Assembly (NCBI GenBank): GCA_021776825.1 | Contig: JAJFFG010000034.1 | Location: 1 to 64,000 of the forward strand | DNA: 64,000 nt | DNA from: Planctomycetota bacterium | Lineage (GTDB): Bacteria; Planctomycetota; JAJSAM01; JAJVHW01 | Direction: 5' to 3' | Shown: piece after piece, positions 33,828 to 42,784 of the stretch | Numbering within the stretch: position 1 is the first letter of the stretch | Layout: each line of letters opens with the position of its first letter | Made by a program: the position numbers and the translations under genes | The notes under the pieces: generated by a model | The model's database searches: none | What the model was told of the DNA's origin: nothing | The model's input: the letters and a program-made list of their open reading frames with translations, nothing else

Positions 33828-34010
33828 CATGCCGTACCAGGCCCAATTCGCCATGCCGTACCAGGCCCAATTCGGCGGCCCGACGCTCCAACTGCTCTCA
33901 GGTTGAGCGACTGCCGTCGAGTGCGTGGACGTCTCCCTCCGGCCACGTACTGGGCGAGCCTGAGAAGAAGTGGAGCGATGAGCCCGCCGAATTGAGCCAG
34001 GTACGGTATG
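33828..34010. mobile_element. MITE-2 copy 1 with duplicated left end
   Basis: The core, 33852-34010, runs from CATGCCGTACCAGGCCCAAT to GAGCCAGGTACGGTATG; the first 24 bp are present twice in tandem. The interior (GCGACTGCCGTCGAGTGCGT, then GAGAAGAAGTGGAGCGATGA) is identical to copy 2 at 35985. The ends align with those of MITE-1 at most positions, so both could be moved by the same transposase. The right end stops 5 bp before the stop codon of the next gene. Confidence 0.87.
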
Positions 34011-34015
34011 CCGAG

Positions 34016-35368
34016 TCAGCGATCGACGGCCACCTCCAGGGTCCGTGGCGTGGGGGTGGGGAGGATGCTCCAAGTACCCTCGTCGGCGTCGAGGATGCCC
34101 TCCGCAGGGAAGATCCGATCGAACTCCATCCGCAGTTCCCCTCCGGCCGCCGCCGGCAGGACCTCGACGAGGAACACGAACCGCGCCCGGGCATCTCGTC
34201 GCGCCACGAAGGGCGTCAGGTGGTTTACCCCCAGGGTGGCAGCCGTGCCACCGCTGTTCTCGGTGCGCGCCGAGTCGCGATTGCGCGCCGCAATGACCTC
34301 GAGGATGCGACCGTTCGTGACGTTGACGCTGAGGGCTAGGCGCGGCGAGCCGTCGTTGCGGGGCAGGAGCGCTCCAGGACCGGCCAGGCGAACATCCGCC
34401 ACCATCGCCACGACGTCGCCCACGGTGGCCTTCTTCTTGCCGGCCCCGACGCTCAAGAATGCGAGGTGAACGAACCCGCCGCCGCGATTCACATCGAAGT
34501 CGAGACGGCGGAACGAGCCGATGAGCGGGTTCGCCGGATTGAACGCTGCCTTCAGCCGAACGTGCATCAGCTTGAACTCATCGAATAGCGGCTGTCCGAT
34601 GAAGTGGATCGGCGGTGGTAGCTGGAATCGCGCCTTCACGGGCAGGCCATCGTGATCCTCGAACTGCCGCCCGAGGAGGCTGGCGTGCTGCGTCGCCACG
34701 AGTTGGACGCGCGCGACGCGCTTCGAGAGGTCGCGAGCGGTCGCGATGCCTCCGAACGCGATGCTGCCATCCACCGTGATGGTCACCTCGAACTCACCCG
34801 TGGATGGACTGTCGGAGTCGATCGCCCGGAAGCCGATCTTCACCTCTCGCTCGACCGCCGGATCACCGGCTGAGACCGTCCCGTCCCACCCCTGGCGAGC
34901 AGCCCAGAAGAGGTTCACCACTCGCTTGATCTTCGGCCCCGGCGTGAAGGCCTGGTCCTCGACACTCGGCGCGGACTCGGCATCGCCGTCCACCTTCACG
35001 ACGCGATACAAGTACTCCGCATCGGGTTCCGCGGACTTGTCGACGAACCGCTGCGGGTTGCCGCTCGCTGGATCGATGCTCGCGGCGAGGGTCGTGAGGA
35101 CATCGAAGAACGGCTCACCCTCGACGGCCTTGCCCTCGTCATCCGCATCACCGAGCCGCACCACCAGCGCGCGCTCTACGCGATACGTCGCGTTCGCATC
35201 GGCCGCGTCGTCGCTCCAGGTGACGGTCACCTTGCGGTTCTTGCTGTTCCCGGTCGCGCGCACGTCGGTCGGCACAGCGACCGCCTCCTGAGCCCACGCG
35301 CTGCTCGAACCACCAACACTCACAGCGAGTGCCAGTCCAAGCGCCAAGACGATCGTGCCCGTCCGCAT
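34016..35368 (-). CDS. Secreted fibronectin-type-III-like protein
   Basis: ATG 35368 has GGAGGA upstream and a signal peptide (IVLALGLALAVSVGGSSSAW). Residues about 30-145 match a fibronectin type III domain (VAVPTDVRATGNSKNRKVTV, TYRVERALVV, YLYRVVKVDGD). The remaining 300 residues are beta-rich with no recognised family; they contain a VHLAFLSVGAGKKK segment and finish with LRMEFDRIFPAEGILDADEG. The C-terminus abuts MITE-2, leaving open whether the last residues are original. Confidence 0.78.
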   Translation of the reverse strand: MRTGTIVLALGLALAVSVGGSSSAWAQEAVAVPTDVRATGNSKNRKVTVTWSDDAADANATYRVERALVVRLGDADDEGKAVEGEPFFDVLTTLAASIDPASGNPQRFVDKSAEPDAEYLYRVVKVDGDAESAPSVEDQAFTPGPKIKRVVNLFWAARQGWDGTVSAGDPAVEREVKIGFRAIDSDSPSTGEFEVTITVDGSIAFGGIATARDLSKRVARVQLVATQHASLLGRQFEDHDGLPVKARFQLPPPIHFIGQPLFDEFKLMHVRLKAAFNPANPLIGSFRRLDFDVNRGGGFVHLAFLSVGAGKKKATVGDVVAMVADVRLAGPGALLPRNDGSPRLALSVNVTNGRILEVIAARNRDSARTENSGGTAATLGVNHLTPFVARRDARARFVFLVEVLPAAAGGELRMEFDRIFPAEGILDADEGTWSILPTPTPRTLEVAVDR

Positions 35369-35536
35369 ACTGTCCTCCCGCGCCCCGCTGAGATCAGGGG
35401 CACCGGAGTGACATTGCCGTCGCGAGGCGGAACCGGACAGACGGTCGAAACACCGCAATGTCGAGACCCGTGGAGCGGCTCACCGCGTAGGACCGGGGAC
35501 AGTTGGGAGCTGTCTCGCCTTCGACCCGTATCCCCG

Positions 35537-36025
35537 CTACGCCTTGCGCGGCCTCGCCGGCGACTCGTCTGCACTGTCGCTCCCGCCCTCCGTAGCACCG
35601 ACCGTGACGGGATCAAGCCGTCGGCCATCGACGCCGCGCCGGAGCAGTGCAACGATTCGGTCGAAGGCCAGGCCCGCGGTGTCATGAGCGTCCTTGTCGC
35701 CAGGGCCAGAGCGACGCAGCGCCGCGGCCGCATTCGCGCCCAGATCATGCGCCCGCTCCGCTGCTGCCCGGAGGTGGTCGCGCTGCTGGTGTTCCGTCAG
35801 GAACTTCTCCTCCGTCTCTCGTTCCTTCAAGAGCGCGTTGTCTCGAACCGTGACCGCTCGATCACGCTCTTCAACCACCGCCGCGTGATCATCAGGCAGC
35901 ACGGGCGTGAGCTCCCGCTGCTTCCAGCGTGCCTCAGCCTCCAGTCGGCGCTGTCGCGCCTCCCAGATCGCCGCCCACCGGCGCCATGCCGTACTAGGCC
36001 CAATTCGGCGGCCCAGACGCTCCAA
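35537..36025 (-). CDS. Coiled-coil protein whose 5' end lies in a MITE-2
   Basis: The 162-residue frame has a charged, mostly helical body (RRLEAEARWKQREL, VVEERDRAVTVRDNALLKER, ETEEKFLTEHQQRDHLRAAA) typical of a coiled coil. The first 13-14 codons (MERLGRRIGPSTAW) are read from the left end of MITE-2 copy 2. Either the insertion removed the original start and upstream coding part, or translation starts further in, for instance at the GTG before LPDDHAAVV. No function is assigned. Confidence 0.5.
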   Translation of the reverse strand: MERLGRRIGPSTAWRRWAAIWEARQRRLEAEARWKQRELTPVLPDDHAAVVEERDRAVTVRDNALLKERETEEKFLTEHQQRDHLRAAAERAHDLGANAAAALRRSGPGDKDAHDTAGLAFDRIVALLRRGVDGRRLDPVTVGATEGGSDSADESPARPRKA

Positions 36026-36177
36026 CTGCTCTCAGGTTGAGCGACTGCCGTCGAGTGCGTGGACGTCTCCCTCCGGCCACGTACTGGGCGAGCCTGAGAA
36101 GAAGTGGAGCGATGAGCCCGCCGAATTGAGCCAGGTACGGTATGGCGAGGCCGCCGAATCGGGCCTGGTACGTTATG
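35985..36177. mobile_element. MITE-2 copy 2 with duplicated right end
   Basis: The core 35985-36144 starts CATGCCGTACTAGGCCCAAT and ends GAGCCAGGTACGGTATG. A second, diverged right end (CCGCCGAATCGGGCCTGGTA then CGTTATG) follows at a 33-bp period, to 36177. The interior is identical to copy 1 for more than 100 bp, which implies recent movement or conversion. It lies in the 5' part of one ORF and 95 bp upstream of the protease gene. Confidence 0.87.
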
Positions 36178-36272
36178 GCGGGACGCCCGCGCACGTCGGG
36201 CGGTCCTCTCGCGCGAGTATCGTTCTCCACGCGATGGAACTGCGTGTTCGCCGGAATCGAGGAGGTGCGAAG

Positions 36273-37325
36273 ATGTTGTCGAGTTCAGAGTTCGATGCGG
36301 CGCAGATAGCGATGGTGCGTTTCAGCACGCTGCTCTTCCGCCAGGATCGCAACATCGTCGCGGCGTGCGTCGTGTCGCGCCGCACGAAGCGCGGTAGCGG
36401 TATCGAGCCGTGCGTTCGCTACTCGGTAGTACGCAAGCTCCGGCGAGAGGAGATCCCGCCCTGGAGGCGAATTCCCCGCGTTCTCGATGGGGGTCTCGGA
36501 CCGGTCGCCACTCAGGTGTTTGAGACAGGCGGACCCGTGAGTCTGGTGGAGCACACGACGAGGGAGCGTCCGCCCAGACCTGGGGCGAGCATCGGGCACG
36601 TTCGTGGAGGTGGCGATGTCGGAACCTATGGTGCGCTCGTGCGCTCCCATGCCGAGTCGCTGATGCTCACGTGCGCGCACGTTGTGGCCCCTAACGGCGC
36701 TGACTCCGAGGTGAACGACCCCGTGTTCCAGCCTGGCCTGGGAGACCTCGGGGACGTCGGCGACGAAGCGTTCGCGAACGCGAGGTTCGGGCGGGTGCAC
36801 ACGCTCAAGCGAGGCTATCCCTCGAGCGGAACAGACCCCGATGTGGTCGGGATCATCGATGCCGCGCTGGTTGCCCCGTACGACGGCAACGGAATCAGCG
36901 CGATGCCGCACGACGGGGTTCCTCCTCCGAGCCCAGAGCATCCAGCCATCGGACTGGTGACCGCTCGCACGCCAAACGAGGTCTACCTGCAGCCGATCGC
37001 GACGGTCCTGTCGAGGGTCGGGGCAACCTTCCCGCGCGCTGGATCGATGGCAGATGCCAGGGAAGGGATGAGCATCGTCAAGACCGGCCGAACCACGGAC
37101 CGCACGGAGGGGACCATCAAGAGCCGGTCCGGCGTCTGGAGCCTGGAGCTCCCCCTCGGCAACGGCGGGACGCGCACCGTCTCGGCTGGGCCCGTCATCG
37201 TCGTGGAGGGCGGAGAGTTCGCACATCATGGAGACAGCGGCGCGGTTGCCGTAACGCTTGCGAAGCGAGAGTCCGAGACGGACGACGATGACGACAACGG
37301 CGAGTCAGGCGGCGACTCACAGTAG
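36273..37325 (+). CDS. Trypsin-like serine protease fold protein
   Basis: ATG 36273 has a perfect GGAGGT site; the longer upstream frame would translate MITE-2. The 350-residue product carries a chymotrypsin-like triad: LMLTCAHVVAPNG (His), GIIDAALVAPY (Asp) and HHGDSGAVAV (Ser), plus TGRTTDRTEGTI before the serine. There is no signal peptide, and the tail is very acidic (ETDDDDDNGES). It therefore looks like an intracellular or non-classically exported PA-clan protease. Substrate unknown. Confidence 0.82.
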   Translation: MLSSSEFDAAQIAMVRFSTLLFRQDRNIVAACVVSRRTKRGSGIEPCVRYSVVRKLRREEIPPWRRIPRVLDGGLGPVATQVFETGGPVSLVEHTTRERPPRPGASIGHVRGGGDVGTYGALVRSHAESLMLTCAHVVAPNGADSEVNDPVFQPGLGDLGDVGDEAFANARFGRVHTLKRGYPSSGTDPDVVGIIDAALVAPYDGNGISAMPHDGVPPPSPEHPAIGLVTARTPNEVYLQPIATVLSRVGATFPRAGSMADAREGMSIVKTGRTTDRTEGTIKSRSGVWSLELPLGNGGTRTVSAGPVIVVEGGEFAHHGDSGAVAVTLAKRESETDDDDDNGESGGDSQ

Positions 37326-37547
37326 CCAGGCCCGGGGGCGAGTACAGAGACCGGCGAATCCCTCCGAATGCGGCGACCTACGCAACCCGGCCCGGTGCTT
37401 CGGTCCAAGGATCCGCGGCATACTCGGAGCGGGCCGGCCGGCCACTGCCGCGCCGAAGAAGCGGACCGGATTCAGTGTTGCGGTGACGCACGCAGCGGTT
37501 GATCTGCAGCCCGCGGAGAAGACGGGGCTCGGTACTCGGGCGAGGAG

Positions 37548-38828
37548 TCAGTTCCCCTTCTTCTTCCGAGCACGCCGGAGGTGCCAGAGTTTCGGAAGGC
37601 GCGTCGGTGCTTGAATAGCGAGCGCGCCCATCGCCGTCACGTAGACGCGGCCGCCCGCCTCGCCCCACGGATCGATCTCGGGCGGCCACGAGCCGGCGTG
37701 ATCGCCGTCAGCTATCTGAGTCTCGATCAGCGCGGTTCGCACGGCCTTCGTCCACTTGCCGTTCGGGCGGTGCTGGGCGAGAACCACGAGACCGTAGAGC
37801 GCGGTGTGGAGATCGACGTACCCGGCTTCAGATGGCGTCGGCGGCAATGCTCCGTCGAGTTCCTTGGCCATCCACCGGACGGCCTGCGGATCACCAAGCG
37901 AGAGAGTCCACGCCAGGAGTGACGTCGCAGTCGACGAGCGCGAGAACTTCGTGGGATAGCGCTCTGCCACACCCGCGAGCATGTTCGCGGGCTCATCGGT
38001 CGTGAACGCATGGTAGTCGTGACCGAAGCGGGCGTCCGGTCCCCCGCGGCGGGTGTACCCGATCCGACCCGGGGGATCCAGCGTCCTCATGCGTGAGTAC
38101 CATTCGTCGGCTCGATCGAACACCTTGTCGTCGACAGGGACGCCCGACAGACGGGTGGTGGCCAACGCGATCAAGAGGTACGCGGTGGCGGATGAGTCGC
38201 AGTCCCCGCGAACTCCGGCGTATCGCCAGCCGAGTTTGTAGTCCTCCAGCGTCTGTACGCGTGAGAGGTGACACGCGAGCGCGAAGTCGCGCGCGTTCTC
38301 GACGGCCGGCCGGAGCTCCGGATCACGCGACAGCCAGTAGGCCTCCGCGACTGCCATCGTCGCCAGCGCGTGGTTGTACGGACAATGCGCCACAGTGCGC
38401 GACCCGAAGCAACCCTGGGCGTCCTGGGCCGCGATCAGCGCCCGCAGGGCGTCGGCCACGGCCTCGGCGTGCTCGCCGTCCTCGTGCGTACTCCCCGTGC
38501 CAAGAAGCGCCAGAGTGGCGAGCCCTGTGACGCCGATCTCGAAGCGAGAGTGCTTCCCGGCCGTGCAGCCGTCGACACGGCACATGGCGTGAAGTGTGCC
38601 TCCGGACCAAAGTCCATCCTCGCGCTGCGAGCCACGCAACCAGGCGATGGCCGCGCCAGCTGCCGCGCGGGTTCTCAGATCCTTGATCTTGCGACGGCGC
38701 AGTTCGAGAGTCTTCGGCGGATCGGGGCGCTCAGGGGCCGCGTCCGGTTGGCTCTCCTGGGCGAGCAGGGGCATCGCGGCGCCGATCGCGAGCGCGATGA
38801 CGAGCAAGCGTTGAGTGCACGGCCGCAT
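37548..38828 (-). CDS. Secreted prenyltransferase/squalene oxidase repeat protein
   Basis: The 426-residue protein has a signal peptide (LLVIALAIGAAMPLLA) and a toroid domain starting about residue 50: AAIAWLRGSQREDGLWSGG, EIGVTGLATLALLGTG, GCFGSRTVAHCPYNHALATM, YKLGWRYAGVRGDCDSSATA and GYTRRGGPDARFG. Order and motifs match the lipoprotein at 6067-7485. Two CxxxxxC-like pairs near residue 83 could form a disulfide. A KKK-rich C-terminus ends the protein. Function not established. Confidence 0.87.
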   Translation of the reverse strand: MRPCTQRLLVIALAIGAAMPLLAQESQPDAAPERPDPPKTLELRRRKIKDLRTRAAAGAAIAWLRGSQREDGLWSGGTLHAMCRVDGCTAGKHSRFEIGVTGLATLALLGTGSTHEDGEHAEAVADALRALIAAQDAQGCFGSRTVAHCPYNHALATMAVAEAYWLSRDPELRPAVENARDFALACHLSRVQTLEDYKLGWRYAGVRGDCDSSATAYLLIALATTRLSGVPVDDKVFDRADEWYSRMRTLDPPGRIGYTRRGGPDARFGHDYHAFTTDEPANMLAGVAERYPTKFSRSSTATSLLAWTLSLGDPQAVRWMAKELDGALPPTPSEAGYVDLHTALYGLVVLAQHRPNGKWTKAVRTALIETQIADGDHAGSWPPEIDPWGEAGGRVYVTAMGALAIQAPTRLPKLWHLRRARKKKGN

Positions 38829-39010
38829 CTCTCTTCCTCCCCGTGGTCTTCGCTGCAGAGTACCGAGCGGTGAGTTCCTTCACGGTGAGCGTTCTTCCGG
38901 TCTCGCTCGAGCCCGTCCGAGCGGCTGCCGCGCAAGGCGGGGCACCTTCGAGTAATCAACTAACGCGGTGACGCCGGGCGTGCGTGGCCGCGTCTAGCCG
39001 TAGGCACCGA

Positions 39011-40924
39011 TCAGTAGTACTGATAGTGCGAACTCGTCAGCAGCGCGAGCGCTGCCGTCCGCCACGTCGCTCCTGGTTCGCTGCAGACGTCCACGAACGC
39101 TAGTGCTTCCGCTTCGCTTGGGTCTCTGCCCAGGAAGCGGTTGAAGAGCTCGAGGATCTGGCTGCTGGTCACGGTGCTCGCGTTGGCGGCGTTTGGGTCG
39201 TCGGGGTTGTCGGTGGTGCGGCGGCCGCCGGGAGGCGGCTGGCGGCCCGTGCCGTTGCCGCTGGCCGTTGACTCGCGCTCCGTCGGCGGCAGCACGGCGC
39301 CGGAGTCGAGCATCACCTTCGCCAGGACGCCGCGGATGGGGGCGGGGTCGGTCATGGCCTGGAGGGCGTTGCGCATGTTGCGGAACTCCTGCAGGCCGGG
39401 GGGGCGGCCGAGGAGGTCGACGAAGAGGCTGCGGATGAACTGGTGGTCGTCCTTGACCTTGGGGCTGCGCGTGGTGGCCGTGTAGGCGGGGCTGGTGAGC
39501 CAGTCACGGAGGATCGCCCGGAACTCGTGGGGGTCCATGCGCAGGCGCTCGACGACGGCGGTGTGGTCGGCGGCGGGGAGCGGGGCGCCGAGGTAGCGGA
39601 ACTCCATGCGCGTGGCGAACTGCTCGACGCAGTCGGGCTGGGCCAGGCTGATCTTCACGACGTCGGACTGGTTCGCGCCGAGGATCTTGAAGAGGCGGGC
39701 CTTCTGGCCGTCGTACATCTTCTTGGCGGCGTTGAGCGACCTGACATTGCTCTGGACCTCCATGCCGAGGAACTGCTCGAGGACGACGGTCACGTAGGTG
39801 TCGTTGCCCGGGTTGCGGGCGTTGAACTCGGCACTGAGCGCGAACTCGCGGTGAGCGTCCAAGTAGTGCGCGTGGCCGTCCTTCATCTTCTGCGGGACGG
39901 CGAGCAGGCGGTCGGAGGTGGGGCGGAAGCGGTCGATCAGGAGGAAGAAGAAGGCCTCCTCGTTGAACCAGTGCTCCCACGTCGCGACGGAGTCGAGCAG
40001 CGTGTCGACGCGCTTGGCGTACGGCATCGCGGCGAGGCGCTGCATCTCCTCTTCGGTGGGGCTCCGGCCCTGGGTGTCGAAGAAGAGCGTGCGCGTCAGT
40101 CGACGCTCGTGGGTCGGGATCTTGCCGGCCGTGACGGCGCCGGTGTCGGCGGTGTCCCTCGCGCGCGTGGCGCCGAACCGGATCAGCACCGGCCAGCCGG
40201 TGAGCTTCTCGTCCTTCGGCGCGCAGCGCAGGAGGTAGGGGCCCGCGCGGTCGGGGGTGAAGGTCGTCTTCTGGTCGGAGGTGGACGTCAGGCGGGCCTG
40301 TGAGCCGAGCGGCGCCTCAACGATGGACCAGGCGACCGTGACGTCGTCGCCGTCGGGGTCGTAGCTGAGCGAGGCGTCGAGGGCGAGCTCCTCGCCGGTG
40401 GCGACGTTGGGCTTCCAGGGGGCGAGGACGGCGATCGGCGGGGCGGACTGGGCGGTGGCGCCGAAGGTCCAGGCGACGAGCGGGCCGGTCGGGTCGATCA
40501 AGGTCGTGTCGAAGTCGGAGCCGTCGGCCTTGCCGCCGTCGTGGTCGACGCCGCCGCGGTCCATCGGCACGAGCTTCAGCAGGAGGAGTGAGCGCGCGGG
40601 GGACTGGGGGTGCAGGAGCCGCGTGATGGACTTGTAGTTCGTCTCGACGGCGGCGGCGGACCAGGAGTCGCCGTCGTCCTGCGCGAGGATCTTGTGGCGT
40701 GTCTCGTTGTCGGGGTCGTCGGCGTCGTGGCAGCCGATGCAGTCGCGCTCGAGCAGCGGGAGGACGCGCTCGCGGAAGTACGCCGGGTCGTGGGCGATGC
40801 CCTGGCCCATCATCCCGCCGCCCATGGTGTCGCCGGACATGGTGTCTTGGGCGAGGGCGAACGGGGTTGCGAGGGCGGCGGCGGTTGCGAGGACGAGGGT
40901 GGTGGCGAGGAGGTGGCGGGTCAC
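39011..40924 (-). CDS. Secreted planctomycete-type cytochrome c protein with PKD-like domain
   Basis: The 637-residue protein has a signal peptide (LATTLVLATAAALATPFALA), then a short Met-rich stretch (TMSGDTMGGGMMGQGI) and a single haem motif CIGCH near residue 64 in the planctomycete cytochrome C setting (VLPLLERDCIGCHDADDPDN). Residues about 165-250 look like a PKD/Ig domain (LDASLSYDPDGDDVTVAWSI). The C-terminal half resembles DUF1549/DUF1553-type regions (TRTLFFDTQGRSPTEEEMQR, FIRSLFVDLLGRPPGLQEF, FNRFLGRDPSEAEALAFVDV). The protein would act outside the cytoplasmic membrane, possibly in electron transfer. It stands alone. Confidence 0.85.
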   Translation of the reverse strand: MTRHLLATTLVLATAAALATPFALAQDTMSGDTMGGGMMGQGIAHDPAYFRERVLPLLERDCIGCHDADDPDNETRHKILAQDDGDSWSAAAVETNYKSITRLLHPQSPARSLLLLKLVPMDRGGVDHDGGKADGSDFDTTLIDPTGPLVAWTFGATAQSAPPIAVLAPWKPNVATGEELALDASLSYDPDGDDVTVAWSIVEAPLGSQARLTSTSDQKTTFTPDRAGPYLLRCAPKDEKLTGWPVLIRFGATRARDTADTGAVTAGKIPTHERRLTRTLFFDTQGRSPTEEEMQRLAAMPYAKRVDTLLDSVATWEHWFNEEAFFFLLIDRFRPTSDRLLAVPQKMKDGHAHYLDAHREFALSAEFNARNPGNDTYVTVVLEQFLGMEVQSNVRSLNAAKKMYDGQKARLFKILGANQSDVVKISLAQPDCVEQFATRMEFRYLGAPLPAADHTAVVERLRMDPHEFRAILRDWLTSPAYTATTRSPKVKDDHQFIRSLFVDLLGRPPGLQEFRNMRNALQAMTDPAPIRGVLAKVMLDSGAVLPPTERESTASGNGTGRQPPPGGRRTTDNPDDPNAANASTVTSSQILELFNRFLGRDPSEAEALAFVDVCSEPGATWRTAALALLTSSHYQYY

Positions 40925-41551
40925 GGGGGGATCCTAACGGGCGAGGGCGTGCGGGCGGGGGTGTGGCGTGGGAGGCGGGCTCGGGAGGCGACATCGTGGA
41001 CCGGGGGTCGTGCGCGTCGGCGGGGTCGTTCGGGGAGCGCCATCGGACCGGGGTCGAGCGCGTGGACGGCGCGCGCGATCGAGGGACGGGATGCGGACGT
41101 GGCGCGGCGATGGGGTGGACGGGCGACCACGCCCATGTCGGAGGGGGGCGACATCGTCGACCGATGCTCGTGCGAGCGGCCAGCGTCGTTCGCGGTGCGC
41201 CATCGGACCCGCGTCGGCCGCGTGGATGCCAGCGGGCGGGGCGGACCAGGGGGTCCGCCCCAACGGCACCAATTGACGACGTGGGCGCGGACTGACGGCG
41301 TGGGCGCGGACTGACGGCGGCCGACGCGGATCGCGATGACCGGCGACGCTTGACGACGGCGGGCCCGGGTTGACGACGGCCGACGCGGATCGCGGCGGCG
41401 GCGGCGGGGCGGCGCACGCGATCGAGGGGGGCGCTGGCCGCGAGACTCGGCAGTGGCGCGCGCGGTCGGTCGTCAGCGCTCACGGTTCCGGAATCGCGAG
41501 GGCGAGGGGCTTGTGGCCCCCCGCCCTGGGAAGGAATGAGCCGAGTTGGCT
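40925..41551. repeat. Gene-free 627-bp region with a REP hairpin
   Basis: No coding frame is convincing here. A perfect REP palindrome, GGGGCGGACC-aggg-GGTCCGCCCC, lies at 41238-41261. Upstream of it are segments resembling the repeats at 45415-45736 (GTTCGGGGAGCGCCATCGGA, and GTTCGCGGTGCGCCATCGGA), repeated about 150 bp apart. Further on, phrases such as GACGGCGTGGGCGCGGACT and TTGACGACGG recur in short tandem. It looks like a decayed REPIN cluster. Confidence 0.6.
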
Positions 41552-42151
41552 CTACTTCTTGCGCGTGGTCCGACGAGTCGTGCGACGCGTCGAGGCCGTG
41601 CGAGTTGCGGTCGTGCGGCGAGTCGCCGACTTGCGCGTGGTCTTCTTGCGAGCGGCCGGCTTGCGCGCGGCCTTCTTGGCTGCCGGCTTGCGCGCGGCAG
41701 TCTTGCGGGCGGCGGGCTTACGCGCTGCCGTCTTCTTCGCGGCGGGCTTGCGCCGTGCCGGAGCCTTCTTGGCTGCCGGCTTGCGCGCGGCCTTCTTCGC
41801 AGCTGGCTTGCGCTTCGCTGCGGCCTTCTTCGCCGGCGCCCGCTTGGCGGGAGCCTTCTTCGCTGCTGCCTTACGCGCCGGCTTCCGCTTGGCGGGAGCC
41901 TTCTTCGCAGGAGCCTTCTTCGCGGCGGCCTTGCGTGCCGGCTTCCGCTTGGCGGGAGCCTTCTTCGCCGGGGCCTTCCTTGCTGCGGCCTTCTTGGCAG
42001 GCTTCCGCTTCGCGGGCGCCTTCTTCGCAGCGGCCTTCTTGGCGGGCTTCCGCTTAGCGGGAGCCTTCGTCGCAGCAGCCTTCTTGGCCGGCTTCCGCTT
42101 AGCGGTTGCCTTCTTTGCCGGCTTGCGCGCGGCCTTCTTCTTTGCGGCCAT
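41552..42151 (-). CDS. Histone H1-like Lys/Ala/Pro-rich DNA-binding protein
   Basis: ATG 42151 is preceded by AGGAGG at ideal spacing. Almost the whole 199-residue product consists of repeats like AAAKKAPAKRKPAKK, with about 12-residue periodicity, and a C-terminal TRRTTRRTTRKK tail. This is the composition of bacterial histone H1-like (Hc1-type) proteins and of eukaryotic H1 tails. It is expected to be disordered and to condense DNA non-specifically. There is no globular HU domain, so it is not an HU fusion. Confidence 0.88.
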   Translation of the reverse strand: MAAKKKAARKPAKKATAKRKPAKKAAATKAPAKRKPAKKAAAKKAPAKRKPAKKAAARKAPAKKAPAKRKPARKAAAKKAPAKKAPAKRKPARKAAAKKAPAKRAPAKKAAAKRKPAAKKAARKPAAKKAPARRKPAAKKTAARKPAARKTAARKPAAKKAARKPAARKKTTRKSATRRTTATRTASTRRTTRRTTRKK

Positions 42152-42263
42152 CGCATACCTCCTGGAGTGGTCGCATTGAGTCGGTCGGCGCGTCCGCGTG
42201 CCGTCCGTCACTCACTTCATCGACCGAGGTGCGTCACTACTTCGGCCAGCGTGAACCAAATCT

Positions 42264-42584
42264 TCAACCGGATGTGTCCGGCGTAGATTCGGACACCACC
42301 CATTGGTGGTAGGGCGCATGCGAATCCACCACATCGAAGGCGACGATCTCAGGGACGTCGTACGGGTGCAGCTCGGCAAGGCGCGTGCGCAGCGCAGCCA
42401 CGCGATCGCGCGCCGTCTTGATGATCAGCAGCGCCTCTGAATCGCGCTGTACCTCGCCCTTCCAGCGGTACACGGACGTGATGCCCGGCAGCACGTTCAC
42501 GCAGGCGGCTAGGCGCTCGGTGATCAGGCTGGAAGCCAGTGTTTCCGCGGCTTCCATCGGGGCGGTCGAGAGGACGACGAGCAC
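42264..42584 (-). CDS. cutA: CutA1 divalent-ion tolerance protein
   Basis: From GTG 42584 the 106 residues read MLVVLSTAPMEAAETLASSL then ITERLAACVNVLPGITSVYR, WKGEVQRDSEALLIIKTARD and HPYDVPEIVAFDVVDSHAPY. These are the hallmark segments of CutA1: LAACVN, PGI-S-Y-W-G, EALLIIKT and HPYDVPEI. The protein forms a trimer and was linked to copper tolerance, though its biochemical role is unclear. Length is standard. The upstream 200 bp are gene-free and very GC-rich with a short direct repeat. Confidence 0.95.
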   Translation of the reverse strand: MLVVLSTAPMEAAETLASSLITERLAACVNVLPGITSVYRWKGEVQRDSEALLIIKTARDRVAALRTRLAELHPYDVPEIVAFDVVDSHAPYHQWVVSESTPDTSG

Positions 42585-42784
42585 GGGAGTTGGTCTCCGG
42601 AGACGCGGTAACGCCTGCGACGTTACGCCGTGGCGGGGACGCTTGCCGCGGCGCGCGCCGCGACGCGCGCCGCGAGTTGTGATCGCGTGCGTTGCGGTGT
42701 GTGGTCGCAGTGTGTTCGACGGTGTGCGCGCGACGCCGCCGCGCGCTTCGCGTCGACGAGCGCGACGTGCGTCGAACGCGCGTG

